Shown here one piece after another: positions 45,377 through 53,411 of a stretch of DNA of 64,000 nucleotides (position 1 is its first letter; each line of letters starts with the position of its first letter). The notes under the pieces are model-generated. The model searched no databases, was not told where the DNA came from, and was given only the letters and a program-made list of their open reading frames with translations. The position numbers and the translations under genes are program-made. Source of the stretch: Plantactinospora mayteni (lineage in GTDB: Bacteria > Actinomycetota > Actinomycetes > Mycobacteriales > Micromonosporaceae); assembly GCF_016862935.1 (NCBI RefSeq), contig NZ_BONX01000011.1, forward strand, positions 107,970 through 171,969, given 5' to 3'.

Positions 45377-46075
45377 TCAGACGTCGGTGATCCGGATTCC
45401 GGAGTGCGCCTTGTAGCGCTTGTTGATCGCGATCAGGTTGGCGGTGAACGCCTCGATCTGGTGCGCGTTGCGCAGCCGCCCGGCGTAGACGCCGCGCATT
45501 CCGGGGATCCGCGCGGCGAGCGCGGCGACGATACCGACCAGCTCGCGCTCCTCGGTGCAGATCAGCACGTCCAGCTCGATCCGGTCGACCTCCGGGTCGG
45601 CCAGCAGCGGCGCGCTGACGTGGTTGAAGGCCGCGCAGACCCGGGAGTCCGGCAACAGCGCCGCCGCCTGCTGCACGGCGCTGCCCTCCTCGACCCGCAA
45701 CGGGTACGGCCCCTGCTTGTCGAAGCCGAGTGGGTTGACGCAGTCGACGACCACCTTGCCGGCCAGCGGCTCGCGCAGCGCGGCGACGGTGTCCCGGTGC
45801 CCGTCCCAGGGCACCGCGATGACGACCAGGTCCGACCGGCTCGCCACCTCGACGTTGTCGCCGCCGGAGATCGCCGCGTCGGCCGGCATCCCGGGCAGGG
45901 TACGCAGTTCCGCCGCCGCTTGCTCCGCCCGGGCCGCCGAGCGGGAGCCGATCAGTATCGACTGACCCGCCCGGGCCAGCCGGTAGGCCAGGCCCCGCCC
46001 CTGGTCGCCCGTGCCGCCGATGATCCCGACAGTGAGTCCGGTGACGTCCGGCAGCACGCTCGCGTCATATGCCAT
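45377..46075 (-). CDS. npdG: F420-dependent NADP+ oxidoreductase
   Basis: This enzyme transfers hydride between coenzyme F420 and NADP+. The 232-residue protein has the N-terminal NADP motif VGIIGGTGDQGRGLAYRLARAG and IGSRS, then DLVVIAVPWDGH and NPLGFDKQGPYPL, as in the NPDG/Fno family. F420 is widely used in actinobacteria, so the context fits. ATG 46075 has GAGGA upstream; ten open codons before it are less likely. The gene converges with panB. Confidence 0.9.
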   Translation of the reverse strand: MAYDASVLPDVTGLTVGIIGGTGDQGRGLAYRLARAGQSILIGSRSAARAEQAAAELRTLPGMPADAAISGGDNVEVASRSDLVVIAVPWDGHRDTVAALREPLAGKVVVDCVNPLGFDKQGPYPLRVEEGSAVQQAAALLPDSRVCAAFNHVSAPLLADPEVDRIELDVLICTEERELVGIVAALAARIPGMRGVYAGRLRNAHQIEAFTANLIAINKRYKAHSGIRITDV

Positions 46076-46153
46076 GCCGGAATCCTCGCAGACCGCCCGA
46101 CCCATCGGCGTGGATGGGCCGGGCGGGTGGCGTACCCCGAGGGGTTGTCACCG

Positions 46154-46184
46154 CACCGGAACGCCCCGGCGGGGCGTTCCGGTG
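46154..46184. terminator. Terminator hairpin after the histone-like gene
   Basis: CACCGGAACGCCCC (46154-46167), loop GGC, and its exact complement (46171-46184). The stem is 14 bp and perfect, placed a few bases beyond the stop of the Lys/Ala-rich gene. Confidence 0.8.
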
Positions 46185-46189
46185 GGACC

Positions 46190-46888
46190 TCAACCCATCA
46201 TCTTCCGCGCGGTCGCCCTGGTGGCCTTCCGCGCCGGCGCCTTGGCCGGAGCCTTCCGCGCCGCGGCCTGCTTGCCGGGCGCCTTCCGGGCGCTGACCTT
46301 CTTCGCCGCCGTGGCCGTCGTCCGCTTCGTCGCGGTCCGCTTCGTCGCCGCGGTCGCCCGCTTCGCCGGAGCCTTCTTGGCCGTCGCCCGCTTGGCCGGG
46401 GCCCGCTTGGCCGGTGCCTTCGTCGCGGTCGTCCGCTTGGCCGGCGCCTTCTTCGCGGTCACCCGCTTGGCGGGCGCCTTCTTCGCCGCCGTGGTGGTCC
46501 GCTTCGCCGCCGTGGTCGTCTTCCGGGCCGCGGCGGTGGTCTTCTTGCCGGCCGTGGTCCGCTTCGCCGCGGCGGTGGTCTTCTTGGCCGCCGCGGTGGT
46601 GCGCTTCGCCGTGCCGGCGCGGCCTGCCGCCGCCCGCGTGGTGGTCTTCGCGGTGGCCTTCTTCGCCGGAGCCCGCTTTGCCGGTGCCTTCCTCGCCGGC
46701 GCCTTCTTCGCCGCCGTCGCGCGCTTGGCCGGGGCCTTCTTCGCGGGTGCCTGCTTGGCCACCGACGAACTGGCGGCCTTGCGGGCCGGAGTGCCCTTGC
46801 TGGCACCGACGGTCCGGCTACGCGCCGCGGTCTTCTTGCCGGCAGCACTTCTCGCTACCGAACGGGTGGCCCTGGTTGCTTCGGCCAT
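46190..46888 (-). CDS. Histone H1-like Lys/Ala-rich protein
   Basis: A 232-residue protein made almost entirely of KKAPAKR-, KRTTATK- and AAKKTT-like units, with a short N terminus and KMMG at the end. It has no HU-type DNA-binding domain, so it is a free-standing tail-like protein similar to AlgP or to the C-terminal part of mycobacterial HupB. It would bind DNA or RNA by charge and help compact the nucleoid; this is an inference from composition. ATG 46888 has AAGGAGG upstream. The repeats make the DNA highly repetitive but in frame. A strong hairpin follows the stop. Confidence 0.85.
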   Translation of the reverse strand: MAEATRATRSVARSAAGKKTAARSRTVGASKGTPARKAASSSVAKQAPAKKAPAKRATAAKKAPARKAPAKRAPAKKATAKTTTRAAAGRAGTAKRTTAAAKKTTAAAKRTTAGKKTTAAARKTTTAAKRTTTAAKKAPAKRVTAKKAPAKRTTATKAPAKRAPAKRATAKKAPAKRATAATKRTATKRTTATAAKKVSARKAPGKQAAARKAPAKAPARKATRATARKMMG

Positions 46889-46975
46889 CTGTGTTCCTCC
46901 TTGCGGGACATGCTCTCGGGGGTCTCCTCGCGGAGCACCACGGAGTTTCTCGACGCGGGCTGTCGCCGCGCCGGT

Positions 46976-47179
46976 CTAGCGCTCCTCCCCGGCCCAGCGG
47001 GCATCCTCGGCGTCCCACGCTTCGTTGCGCTGCTGCACCCGCTGCAACGCCTGCTCCGCGTCGGCTCCCGAGGCATAGGGACCGAGCACGTACCTCGCCG
47101 GGCAGACGTCGGCACCGGTCTCGACCTGGTGATGACGGATGCACCAGAAGTACTGCACATCACTCCCGCTGTCGCTCAT
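46976..47179 (-). CDS. Small conserved actinobacterial protein (67 aa)
   Basis: A 67-residue protein with VQYFWCIRHHQVETGADVCPARYVLGPYASGADAEQAL. Short actinobacterial proteins with the same WCIRHHxVE-CP-LGPY pattern are familiar to me but have no known function; two Cys and two His could bind a metal. ATG 47179 lacks a ribosome binding site, so translation may be leaderless; upstream GTG or TTG starts would add 5-16 residues. The Lys/Ala-rich gene follows 87 nt further on. Confidence 0.8.
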   Translation of the reverse strand: MSDSGSDVQYFWCIRHHQVETGADVCPARYVLGPYASGADAEQALQRVQQRNEAWDAEDARWAGEER

Positions 47180-47470
47180 GGGGTAACTGTGCACGGCAAA
47201 CCGACCAAGCGCTACCGTTTCGCGCAAAATGACAGAGTGACTTCCACAGTAGACCCCATCGGATAACCGTCACCGACTAAACGGCAAAGTGCCGTCGTAC
47301 GGGGGAAAGGCATTCTGCGGCAAGGGATTCACCGCCGTCAGCGGCCCGGGAAGGCGGCTCGGACCGGCCGCGCGAGCGCGGGAAAAATTTCCCCGGCCGG
47401 GTGACTCCTACTCCCCGCTCATCGCCGTGACCTGCCACTTCGCGGCGCGGAATGGAGCACAATTCGCGGT
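47180..47470. other. Gene-poor gap with an AT-rich palindrome
   Basis: No gene with a credible start is seen. GGGAAAAATTTCCC at about 47379-47392 sits inside a CCGGCC-flanked hairpin, unusually AT-rich for this DNA, and may be a promoter for the downstream gene. Confidence 0.4.
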
Positions 47471-48034
47471 GTGGGCGGCATGCGGCAGGCGGGTGGGACG
47501 GGGCGGCTCGGCCGGCTCCTGTCAATCGTCGCGCTGGCTATTCTGCTGCTGCTCGTCGGCAGCGCCGCGCACACCATTACGAGTATCGCGACCGAGCCCT
47601 CGATCGAGGAACGGGCCCGACAGGAAGCGGTACGCCAGGCCGCCGTGATCGGTGACGCACTCGTACACGGTGTCGGCGACAGCGCCGCCGAACTCGGGCA
47701 GACCGCCACCCGGAACGGACGGGTCGAGGTACTCAGCGTCGACGGCACCGACCGGCGCCGCTCCCCCGGGGTACGGATGGTGTTCCGGGTACACGTGGCG
47801 ATGTCCCGGCCCGCGATGGCCGGCCGGAAGCAGGCCGAGGTGCGGATCTGTTTCCGCCAGGTCGTCGACCAGGAGCGGGCGGACTTCTCCCGGATCGAGG
47901 TGCCCTGCCCGGACAGCCTGCTGCCCGGGATGACGCCGACGGCGGCACCGACCCACCCGGCCGGCCACCCGGCACCGACGCCCGGCACCAACCCGGCCGA
48001 CGCGCCCAGCCCGGCCGCCGGATCGGGCGGCTGA
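47471..48034 (+). CDS. Membrane-anchored hypothetical protein
   Basis: A 187-residue protein with one N-terminal membrane helix (LLSIVALAILLLLVGSAAH) and an outside domain of about 120 residues, then a Pro/Ala/Thr-rich tail. The domain has an alternating beta pattern (GVRMVFRVHVAMSR and KQAEVRICFRQVV) with two cysteines that could form a disulfide. I recognise no family. GTG 47471 or ATG 47480 can start it; the ribosome binding site is weak. The gene end with its stop is duplicated just downstream. Confidence 0.65.
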   Translation: MGGMRQAGGTGRLGRLLSIVALAILLLLVGSAAHTITSIATEPSIEERARQEAVRQAAVIGDALVHGVGDSAAELGQTATRNGRVEVLSVDGTDRRRSPGVRMVFRVHVAMSRPAMAGRKQAEVRICFRQVVDQERADFSRIEVPCPDSLLPGMTPTAAPTHPAGHPAPTPGTNPADAPSPAAGSGG

Positions 48035-48054
48035 AACCCGGGCGGCTGAAACCG
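48025..48054 (+). repeat. 15-bp duplication of a gene end with stop
   Basis: GGGCGGCTGAAACCC spans the stop of the preceding gene and is repeated at 48040 as GGGCGGCTGAAACC. A weaker third copy (GGACTGCTGGAGCC) follows. Confidence 0.8.
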
Positions 48055-48127
48055 GGACTGCTGGAGCCGCGTCGTCGGAACCGGGGTGGTCGGTCCAGCG
48101 GGGCGGCGGGTGGTTATGGTCCTCGGC

Positions 48128-48631
48128 ATGGCCGTCCCCGAGTACGTCGCACGGATCCGCAAACTCGTCGGGCACGACCTGCTCTGGCTGCCCAGCGTGA
48201 GCGCCGTGGTCTGCAACGACGCCGGGGAGCTGCTCCTCGGCCAGCGGGCCGACGACGGGCGCTGGTCGGTCGTCAGCGGCTTCGTCGAGCCCGACGAGCA
48301 GCCCGCCGAGGCGCTGGCCCGGGAGGTCTTCGAGGAAACCGGCGTACGGGTGCTGCCGGAGCGGGTGACGAGCGTACTGGCACACCCGCACACCTATCCC
48401 AACGGCGACCAGTGCCAGTTCCTCAACATCGGCTTCCGGTGCCGGCTGCTCGACGGCGTCGCCCGGGTCAACGACGACGAGTCGGTCGCGGTCGGCTGGT
48501 TCGCCCCCGACCGGCTGCCCCCGCTCGACGAGCACGCCCGGACCACGATCACACATGCGCTCGCCCCGGCCACCGCCGCAAGCTGGTTCGCCCCGGACTC
48601 CTCCGCCTTCTCCTGGGGCGCCCGGGCCTGA
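48128..48631 (+). CDS. NUDIX hydrolase
   Basis: A 167-residue NUDIX enzyme that would hydrolyse a nucleoside diphosphate linked to another group. The NUDIX box is complete: GFVEPDEQPAEALAREVFEE followed by TGV, with the catalytic Glu residues present. The start ATG 48128 gives AVPEYVARIRKLVGHDLLWLPSVSAV, a usual N terminus for the actinobacterial group. No ribosome binding site is obvious. Substrate is unknown; related proteins are often annotated only as NUDIX or ADP-ribose-type hydrolases. Confidence 0.9.
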   Translation: MAVPEYVARIRKLVGHDLLWLPSVSAVVCNDAGELLLGQRADDGRWSVVSGFVEPDEQPAEALAREVFEETGVRVLPERVTSVLAHPHTYPNGDQCQFLNIGFRCRLLDGVARVNDDESVAVGWFAPDRLPPLDEHARTTITHALAPATAASWFAPDSSAFSWGARA

Positions 48632-48932
48632 CCCCCGCCGGCCACCGTCCCGGGTCTGGCACACCGGCGCCCGCAGTCGGGTCCACTCCAGATCACGACC
48701 GCCGGAGCACCCCGGCCGCCAGCCGACGCCTGGTTGCCGACCGTGCCCGGCCCGCGCAGGGTGAGTCCGGACAGTCGACAGCACGGCCGACCAGGCAGTG
48801 CCACGGACCAGGCAGCGCGGCGGACCCGGTCCCGTCCTCGAGAACTACCGATGGAGGCGCGCTGGACCGTGCCGGATCCCCGGATCTCCGGACCGACCCG
48901 GTCCAGAGGGGTGTCCCGGTGGTCGCCGCCGG
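48632..48932. other. Gap without a recognisable gene
   Basis: About 300 bp between the NUDIX gene and the convergent alpha/beta hydrolase. No ribosome-binding-site-supported frame, tRNA or clear hairpin is seen. Confidence 0.5.
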
Positions 48933-49685
48933 TCAGTCGCGCCGGGCAGCCGCTCCCGACCGCTCCGCCCAGTAGGCGTCGAGACGGTCGGCCAACTCGA
49001 TCGGGTGACCGAGCATCCCGAGGTGGTCGCCAGGCATCTCGTCCGGCTCGATGCCGAGCCGCTCCCGGGCGACGCGGCGGACGAAGTCGGCCGGGAGGAA
49101 GCGGTCGTCGCGGTGCAGCAGCACCCGGGTGGGCACGTCGGGCCACTCCGCCACCGGCACCGGGTCACCGAACGGCTTGTCGGCCTGGTGCCTGCTCCGG
49201 CGGAAGACCTCGGTCACCAGGGCCGGCGGCAGGTCGTTGGTGAACAGACCCACCATGTCGTCCTCGGCCCGACCGTCACGCACGTCCTGCTCCTGCCGGG
49301 CCTGCGGGTAACCGGTGTTGGCCCACCAGTCACCCGGCGCCTCACCGGGCAGTGGTATCTGCGGTCCCAACAGCACCAGCAGTTCCACCGGCATCCGGTC
49401 GCAGACCACCGGGGCGGTGAAGGCACCGAACGAGTGCGCGACCACGGCCAGCCCGCCCGGGTCGGCCGATCCGGCCCGGTCGCCGACCGCCGCGAGCACC
49501 GCGTCGGCGTAGTCGGAGAGCCCGGCGGAGTCGTCGTCGCAAGGCAGGTCGACGGCCACCACGCCATGTCCCCGGGCACGCAACTCGGCGGCCACCAGGT
49601 GCCAGCACCAGGAGTCGGCGGCGGCACCGTGGATGAGCACGTAGGTCGGCGGGGTCGTCCCGGCCACCGCGCCCGCTCCGGTCAC
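48933..49685 (-). CDS. Alpha/beta hydrolase
   Basis: A 250-residue alpha/beta-hydrolase-fold protein. The oxyanion region is YVLIHGAAADSWCWH, the nucleophile is Ser85 in VAHSFGAF, and the GDHLGMLGHP stretch near the C terminus holds the catalytic His. The group resembles the small esterase-like hydrolases (methylesterase-type, as in salicylate-binding proteins) common in actinobacteria. Substrate is unknown. GTG 49685 overlaps the stop of a possible 23-codon leader (GTGA), so translation may be coupled. No strong ribosome binding site is visible. Confidence 0.85.
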   Translation of the reverse strand: MTGAGAVAGTTPPTYVLIHGAAADSWCWHLVAAELRARGHGVVAVDLPCDDDSAGLSDYADAVLAAVGDRAGSADPGGLAVVAHSFGAFTAPVVCDRMPVELLVLLGPQIPLPGEAPGDWWANTGYPQARQEQDVRDGRAEDDMVGLFTNDLPPALVTEVFRRSRHQADKPFGDPVPVAEWPDVPTRVLLHRDDRFLPADFVRRVARERLGIEPDEMPGDHLGMLGHPIELADRLDAYWAERSGAAARRD

Positions 49686-49753
49686 CGGTTGCCTGCCAGA
49701 CCCGGCCGGCCGGCGAGCACGCCGGCCAGCACCGACGACACGATCTGCTTCAC
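49682..49753 (-). CDS. Possible 23-residue leader peptide of the hydrolase gene
   Basis: GTG 49753 opens KQIVSSVLAGVLAGRPGLAG and stops with a TGA overlapping the hydrolase GTG. The peptide is hydrophobic and signal-like. It lacks a ribosome binding site, and the hydrolase also lacks one, so an upstream coupled ORF is plausible but weakly supported. Confidence 0.35.
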   Translation of the reverse strand: MKQIVSSVLAGVLAGRPGLAGNR

Positions 49754-49835
49754 GGCACGGAGTCTAGGAGGTACCCCCGACACCCGGGACCGCCTCGCAC
49801 CCGAAGCGACCGGCGGAGTCGACGGGACCGTCGGA

Positions 49836-49943
49836 GTCGGCAGGACTGGTGGGACCGGCGAAGTCGGCAGGACCGGTGGGACCGGCGGAGTCGGCAGGAC
49901 CGGTGGGACCGGCGGAGTCGGCAGGACTGGTGGGACCGGCGGA
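49836..49943. repeat. Four 27-bp tandem repeats
   Basis: The unit GTCGGCAGGACCGGTGGGACC plus GGCGGA occurs at 49836, 49863, 49890 and 49917. The copies differ only at one C/T and one G/A position, apart from degenerate flanks. It lies upstream of a small ORF and the phosphotransferase-like gene. The frames stay open (27 bp is nine codons), but no start supports a protein. Confidence 0.95.
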
Positions 49944-50017
49944 GTCGACGAAAAATTCGGTGGCGGTGGGTGGGGCGGTGTCGTAACCTCGCGATGCCCG
50001 ACTCTTCGAGGAGGTCG

Positions 50018-50088
50018 ATGACATGGCATGCACTGCCATTGGCGCGATAGCCACCACCGCCACGACGCGCGGTCGCACCGCGAGCTGA
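50018..50088 (+). CDS. Possible upstream mini-ORF of the phosphotransferase-like gene
   Basis: GAGGAGG at 50008-50014 is followed by two overlapping ATGs. ATG 50018 opens ten codons (MTWHALPLAR); ATG 50023, at optimal spacing, opens 21 codons starting MACTAIGAIATTATT. Both end well before the next gene at 50264. A strong ribosome binding site with a very short ORF suggests a leader peptide, possibly regulating the gene downstream. Confidence 0.4.
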
Positions 50089-50263
50089 CCTCCGGACACT
50101 CGCCCCAGCGGCTCCCACCGGCCTCTTCCCGCCGGCTGAGCCGCCGACTCCTCGCATCGTAGCGGTCCCGCTGGCCGCGGAAGCCCTCCGCGCCGCCAGC
50201 CGTTGGCGCCGGCGATCCGGCGCCGTTTCTCACCGCTCATTGCGCTGAACCGAGGAGTTATCC

Positions 50264-51067
50264 GTGGATTCCGCGACATCCTTCGAGCCGCTGACGGCGG
50301 CCGAGGGCGGACCAAGTCACGTCATCCGTACCGGCCAGATCGTGCGACGGGCCGCCAAGCCCTGGACCGGTACGGTGCACGCCCTGCTGCACCACCTGGA
50401 AGATGTCGGGTTCCCCGGCTCGCCCTGGGTGGTCGGTACCGGCATCGACGGCAACGGCAACGAGATGCTGACGTACGTCGAGGGCGACACCATGCACCCC
50501 CGGGCCTGGACGGACGAGGGGATCTGGCAGGTCGGCAGGCTGCTGCGCGAGCTGCACACCGCCACCGCGAGCTTCCGGCCACCGCCGGACGCGCGGTGGC
50601 AGCCGTGGTGGATGCACCGGGAGGGGCCCGACTCGGTGATCGGGCACTGCGACGCCGGGCCGTGGCACACCGTTGCCCGGGCCGGCCGACCGGTGGCGTT
50701 CATCGACTGGACCCTGGCCGGGCCGGTCGACCGGCTCGACGAGGTGGTCGGCACCGCGTGGTGGAACGCCCAGTTGCACGACGACGACATCGCCGAACGC
50801 CACCACCTGCCGGACCTGGCGGGTCGGGCCCGGCAGCTACGGCTGTTCCTGGACGGCTACGAGTTGCCGGCGGCTGACCGGCCCGGGCTGGTCAGCCGGA
50901 TGATCGAGTTCGCGATCCGGGACTGTGCCGCCGAGGCGACCCGGGCCGGGATCACGCCGGAGTCGACCGACCCGGCGCCGCTCTGGGCCGTCGCGTGGCG
51001 GGCACGGGCCGCCGGATGGATGATCCGGCACCGTACCCTGCTCGAACGCGCCGTCTCCGCCGGCTGA
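50264..51067 (+). CDS. Aminoglycoside-phosphotransferase-like protein with altered active site
   Basis: A 267-residue APH/choline-kinase-fold protein. The catalytic-loop region reads VIGHCDAGPWHTV followed by VAFIDWTLAGP. In active relatives these are usually H-N-D-PGPWN and IDWD. The catalytic Asp130 is kept, but the metal-binding Asn (position 135) is His and the IDWD Asp (position 150) is Thr, so activity is doubtful. GTG 50264 has GAGGAG six bases upstream. A short ORF with a strong ribosome binding site lies about 180 bp upstream. It may be a degenerate kinase, a pseudoenzyme or a protein with altered metal use; real resistance activity is not supported. Confidence 0.8.
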   Translation: MDSATSFEPLTAAEGGPSHVIRTGQIVRRAAKPWTGTVHALLHHLEDVGFPGSPWVVGTGIDGNGNEMLTYVEGDTMHPRAWTDEGIWQVGRLLRELHTATASFRPPPDARWQPWWMHREGPDSVIGHCDAGPWHTVARAGRPVAFIDWTLAGPVDRLDEVVGTAWWNAQLHDDDIAERHHLPDLAGRARQLRLFLDGYELPAADRPGLVSRMIEFAIRDCAAEATRAGITPESTDPAPLWAVAWRARAAGWMIRHRTLLERAVSAG

Positions 51068-51160
51068 ACGACCCGGAGGCCGTCGGCGCGTCCCGCGCGT
51101 CGGCGGCCTCCGGCCCAGCGCCAGGTCCGGATCGGCGGCCGGGAGAGCGCCGCCAGGTCG

Positions 51161-51703
51161 TCAGTGTGCCGCCGCCGCGATCGGCTTGCGCATCCGAACC
51201 AGTCGCACGGGTACGCCGCCAGCCGGGTCCTCGACCTGCTCGACCGGTACGAACCCGGCCGCCTCGTAGAGTGGCCGGCCGGCAAGCGTCGACATCAGTT
51301 CGAGCGTGCGGAAGCCGTCGGCAGCGGCTGCTTCCTCGCAGCGCGCGAGGATCAGCCGGCCGACACCCCGCCGGGTGCAGTCCGGGTGGGTGTACATCGC
51401 GCGGACCTTGGCCGGATCCCGGGCCGGGTCGAGCATCGCCGGGTCGCGGCCCTGGGAGTGGTCGCCGCCGTAGAGGGTGGCCCGGCGACTCCACCCGCCG
51501 CAGCCGGCGAGCTGGCCGGCCAGTTCGACCACGAAGTAGGTCCCGTCGTCGATGAGCTGGGTGTCGATGCCCATGATCGAGCGACTGGACGCGATCTGCG
51601 CCTCGTCGAGGAAACCCTTCTGCAATTCATCGATCGCGGCGTCGATCAGCGGCAGCAGCGCCGGTACGTCCGTACGCCGGGCGAGACGACTGGTCAGCGT
51701 CAT
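51161..51703 (-). CDS. GNAT-family N-acetyltransferase
   Basis: A 180-residue GNAT protein that would acetylate an amine using acetyl-CoA. The acetyl-CoA-binding motif is visible in VRAMYTHPDCTRRGVGRLILARCEEAA, followed by ELMSTLAGRPLYEAAGFVPVE. The substrate is unknown. ATG 51703 has GAGGAGG upstream, so the longer frame is not needed. Confidence 0.93.
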   Translation of the reverse strand: MTLTSRLARRTDVPALLPLIDAAIDELQKGFLDEAQIASSRSIMGIDTQLIDDGTYFVVELAGQLAGCGGWSRRATLYGGDHSQGRDPAMLDPARDPAKVRAMYTHPDCTRRGVGRLILARCEEAAAADGFRTLELMSTLAGRPLYEAAGFVPVEQVEDPAGGVPVRLVRMRKPIAAAAH

Positions 51704-52053
51704 GCCCCTCCTCGCAGTTGACCTCGTCAGGCCGTCATTCAAGCAGACCGGCCGAGCCGGTGGCTCGAACAGCCGGTCCACCGGGCCGGGACTCGACCTG
51801 GTGGGGAAGGCATGAGCCCGCTGTGGCCAGTGCACGGAGGCGCATCAGGATGTACGGCACCGCCGAGCCAGGGCGCTCGGCATCGGGCTGCCGGGCTCGC
51901 ACCGCGTGGTCACTCCCTCTCGACGGGCGGGCGTACACCTCGTCCGACGACTGTCGAGTTGCCCCGGTTGTGCGCCCAGCGTGTGCTGCTCGGCAGCGCT
52001 GTCCTTGGGATGGTCACGAGTGAGATGGCCACGCTTAGCCGTGCCGGAGTAGT
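51704..52053. other. Gap of about 350 bp without a clear gene
   Basis: No ribosome-binding-site-supported frame, tRNA or strong hairpin is found. Base composition and codon pattern are less regular than in neighbouring genes. Confidence 0.5.
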
Positions 52054-52599
52054 TCAGCACTCGTCCCTTCCGAGGCGGGCGAACTCGTCAAGGGAGATGC
52101 CTTTCTGCACCTCTTCGTTCGACTCGACGGTCGTGATCAGGACCGATCCGGGTTGCAGGCCGGACAGTTCAGGGAGCCGGAAGGTCACCGAGTGGGTGGT
52201 GAAGCTGCTGTTGCCGGCGACTCCGTACATTCGGAAGCTGTCGTGCGGGTCAGGGGCCGGTTCAGGCGGGAAGCCCGCAAGATGGACGGTGGCCGGCGAG
52301 GTCACGTCGGGCGGTACGTCATACTTTCGTCCCGGCCACTCCGGCCAGTTCGCGGACGGTGTCGGCACACTGGACGGGGAGGGCGAGACCAGGTCTCTTG
52401 CGGCGTGGAGAACGACGACGTCCCGCGGCCGGTCCGCGCACCAGGCCAGCGCTGCGAGCGGCCGGCCGTTGGCGTCCACGGTTAGACCGGTGATGCCTTT
52501 CCTTACCGGCGTGCAGGAGGCCAACCCGGTCAATGTGAGCACGGCGGCGGTCAGCGAAGCGGCGATCCGCCGCACCCTCGTCAGCGTCTGAACGGCCAC
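52054..52599 (-). CDS. Putative lipoprotein
   Basis: A 181-residue protein with a lipoprotein signal: a basic N terminus, hydrophobic core (IAASLTAAVLTLTG) and lipobox LASC at about 26-29. The mature part is rich in Pro and Ser, with no domain that I recognise. It would be anchored on the outer face of the cytoplasmic membrane. The start at 52599 (GTG) has a weak GGAGC just upstream; alternative starts are near. Function is unknown. Confidence 0.65.
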   Translation of the reverse strand: MAVQTLTRVRRIAASLTAAVLTLTGLASCTPVRKGITGLTVDANGRPLAALAWCADRPRDVVVLHAARDLVSPSPSSVPTPSANWPEWPGRKYDVPPDVTSPATVHLAGFPPEPAPDPHDSFRMYGVAGNSSFTTHSVTFRLPELSGLQPGSVLITTVESNEEVQKGISLDEFARLGRDEC

Positions 52600-52888
52600 G
52601 CTCCGATGGTCGCAGCGCCACGTCGACCCAGCGCCTCGGTCCGGTCTCAGGTCGATGACGACCTGTTCGCCTCAGGACGCAACGTCACCCGTCGACCCGT
52701 CCGATGCGCCAACCACGGCCAAGGCGCCGAACACGCGAGTACGGAAGCCGACGGAGTTGGCCGTCGTCGAGGTCAGGGCTTCCGGCTCGCGCCAGTCCAA
52801 CCCGAGACTGGCTTGCCACCGCGCCGCCCGGGTCACCGAAAGCCCGGGCGGCGGCTCAAGCGTCGGAGGGAGTCGGCACACTGCCGGC

Positions 52889-53293
52889 ATGACTTACGAC
52901 CTTGCCGTCTGGGAGGGCGACCAGCCGACCGACGATGTCGTGGGCGCTGCCGCCTTCGTGCAGCTCTACGGGAAGTACATCGGAGCGGATGAGGATGTTC
53001 CACCGACCCCGCGTATCCGCGCCTACGTTGAGGCCCTACTTGATCGCTGGATCGACATGACCGAGGACGAGGATGACGTGAGTCCCTGGTCTGACGGGCC
53101 GCTGATCAACAACGCGTCGGGCCCGATCGTCTACTTCGCTATGCGGTACAGCATGGCTGAGGAGGTGTCGGCCGAGGCCGCGCGGATGGCGGCCGAGCGT
53201 GGTCTTGTCTGCTTCGACGTGCAGTGGGAACGCCTTCGGCCGGCGTCCGAGGAGCAGCAGGCCGGGCCATCCACGGGCCATAAGCCGGTGTAG
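52889..53293 (+). CDS. Hypothetical protein, immunity-protein-like
   Basis: A 134-residue acidic protein beginning TYDLAVWEGDQP, with PTPRIRAYVEALLDRW, SPWSDGPLINNASGPIVYFAMRYSMAEE and a C-terminal LVCFDVQWERLRP. Very similar small proteins are frequent in Streptomyces and other actinobacteria and are sometimes linked to polymorphic-toxin immunity, but I cannot confirm a function. No toxin gene is adjacent. ATG 52889 is the likely start; the 290-bp region before it shows no gene. It ends just before a tRNA-like attachment-site repeat. Confidence 0.75.
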   Translation: MTYDLAVWEGDQPTDDVVGAAAFVQLYGKYIGADEDVPPTPRIRAYVEALLDRWIDMTEDEDDVSPWSDGPLINNASGPIVYFAMRYSMAEEVSAEAARMAAERGLVCFDVQWERLRPASEEQQAGPSTGHKPV

Positions 53294-53367
53294 CTACAGG
53301 CCAAACCAGGCCAGCCCAGACCGCGTCGACCAGGCGAAACGCCGTACCAGGAACCGTCTCGGTCCAA

Positions 53368-53411
53368 TTCCCAAACTGACAGTGCGGGTTCGATGCCCGT
53401 CACCCGCTCCA
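53368..53411 (+). repeat. tRNA-Gly(CCC) 3'-half fragment (att-site-like, copy 1)
   Basis: TTCCCAA (anticodon loop, CCC), then GCGGGTTCGATGCCCGT (T arm) and CACCCGCTCCA (acceptor strand with CCA) make the 3' half of a tRNA-Gly. The matching 5' half is absent upstream, so this is not a complete tRNA. The first 27 bases recur exactly at 55183. Confidence 0.8.

Noticed and set aside
46190..46888. CRISPR or satellite array
   Set aside because: The repeats are coding, in frame and explained by the Lys/Ala-rich protein.
47180..47470. Riboswitch candidate in the G-rich gap
   Set aside because: No consensus core of a known class could be matched by eye.
49836..49943. CRISPR array
   Set aside because: The units are back to back without variable spacers and no cas genes are present.
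53368..53411. Complete tRNA gene
   Set aside because: Only the anticodon loop, T arm and acceptor strand are present; no 5' half pairs with it.
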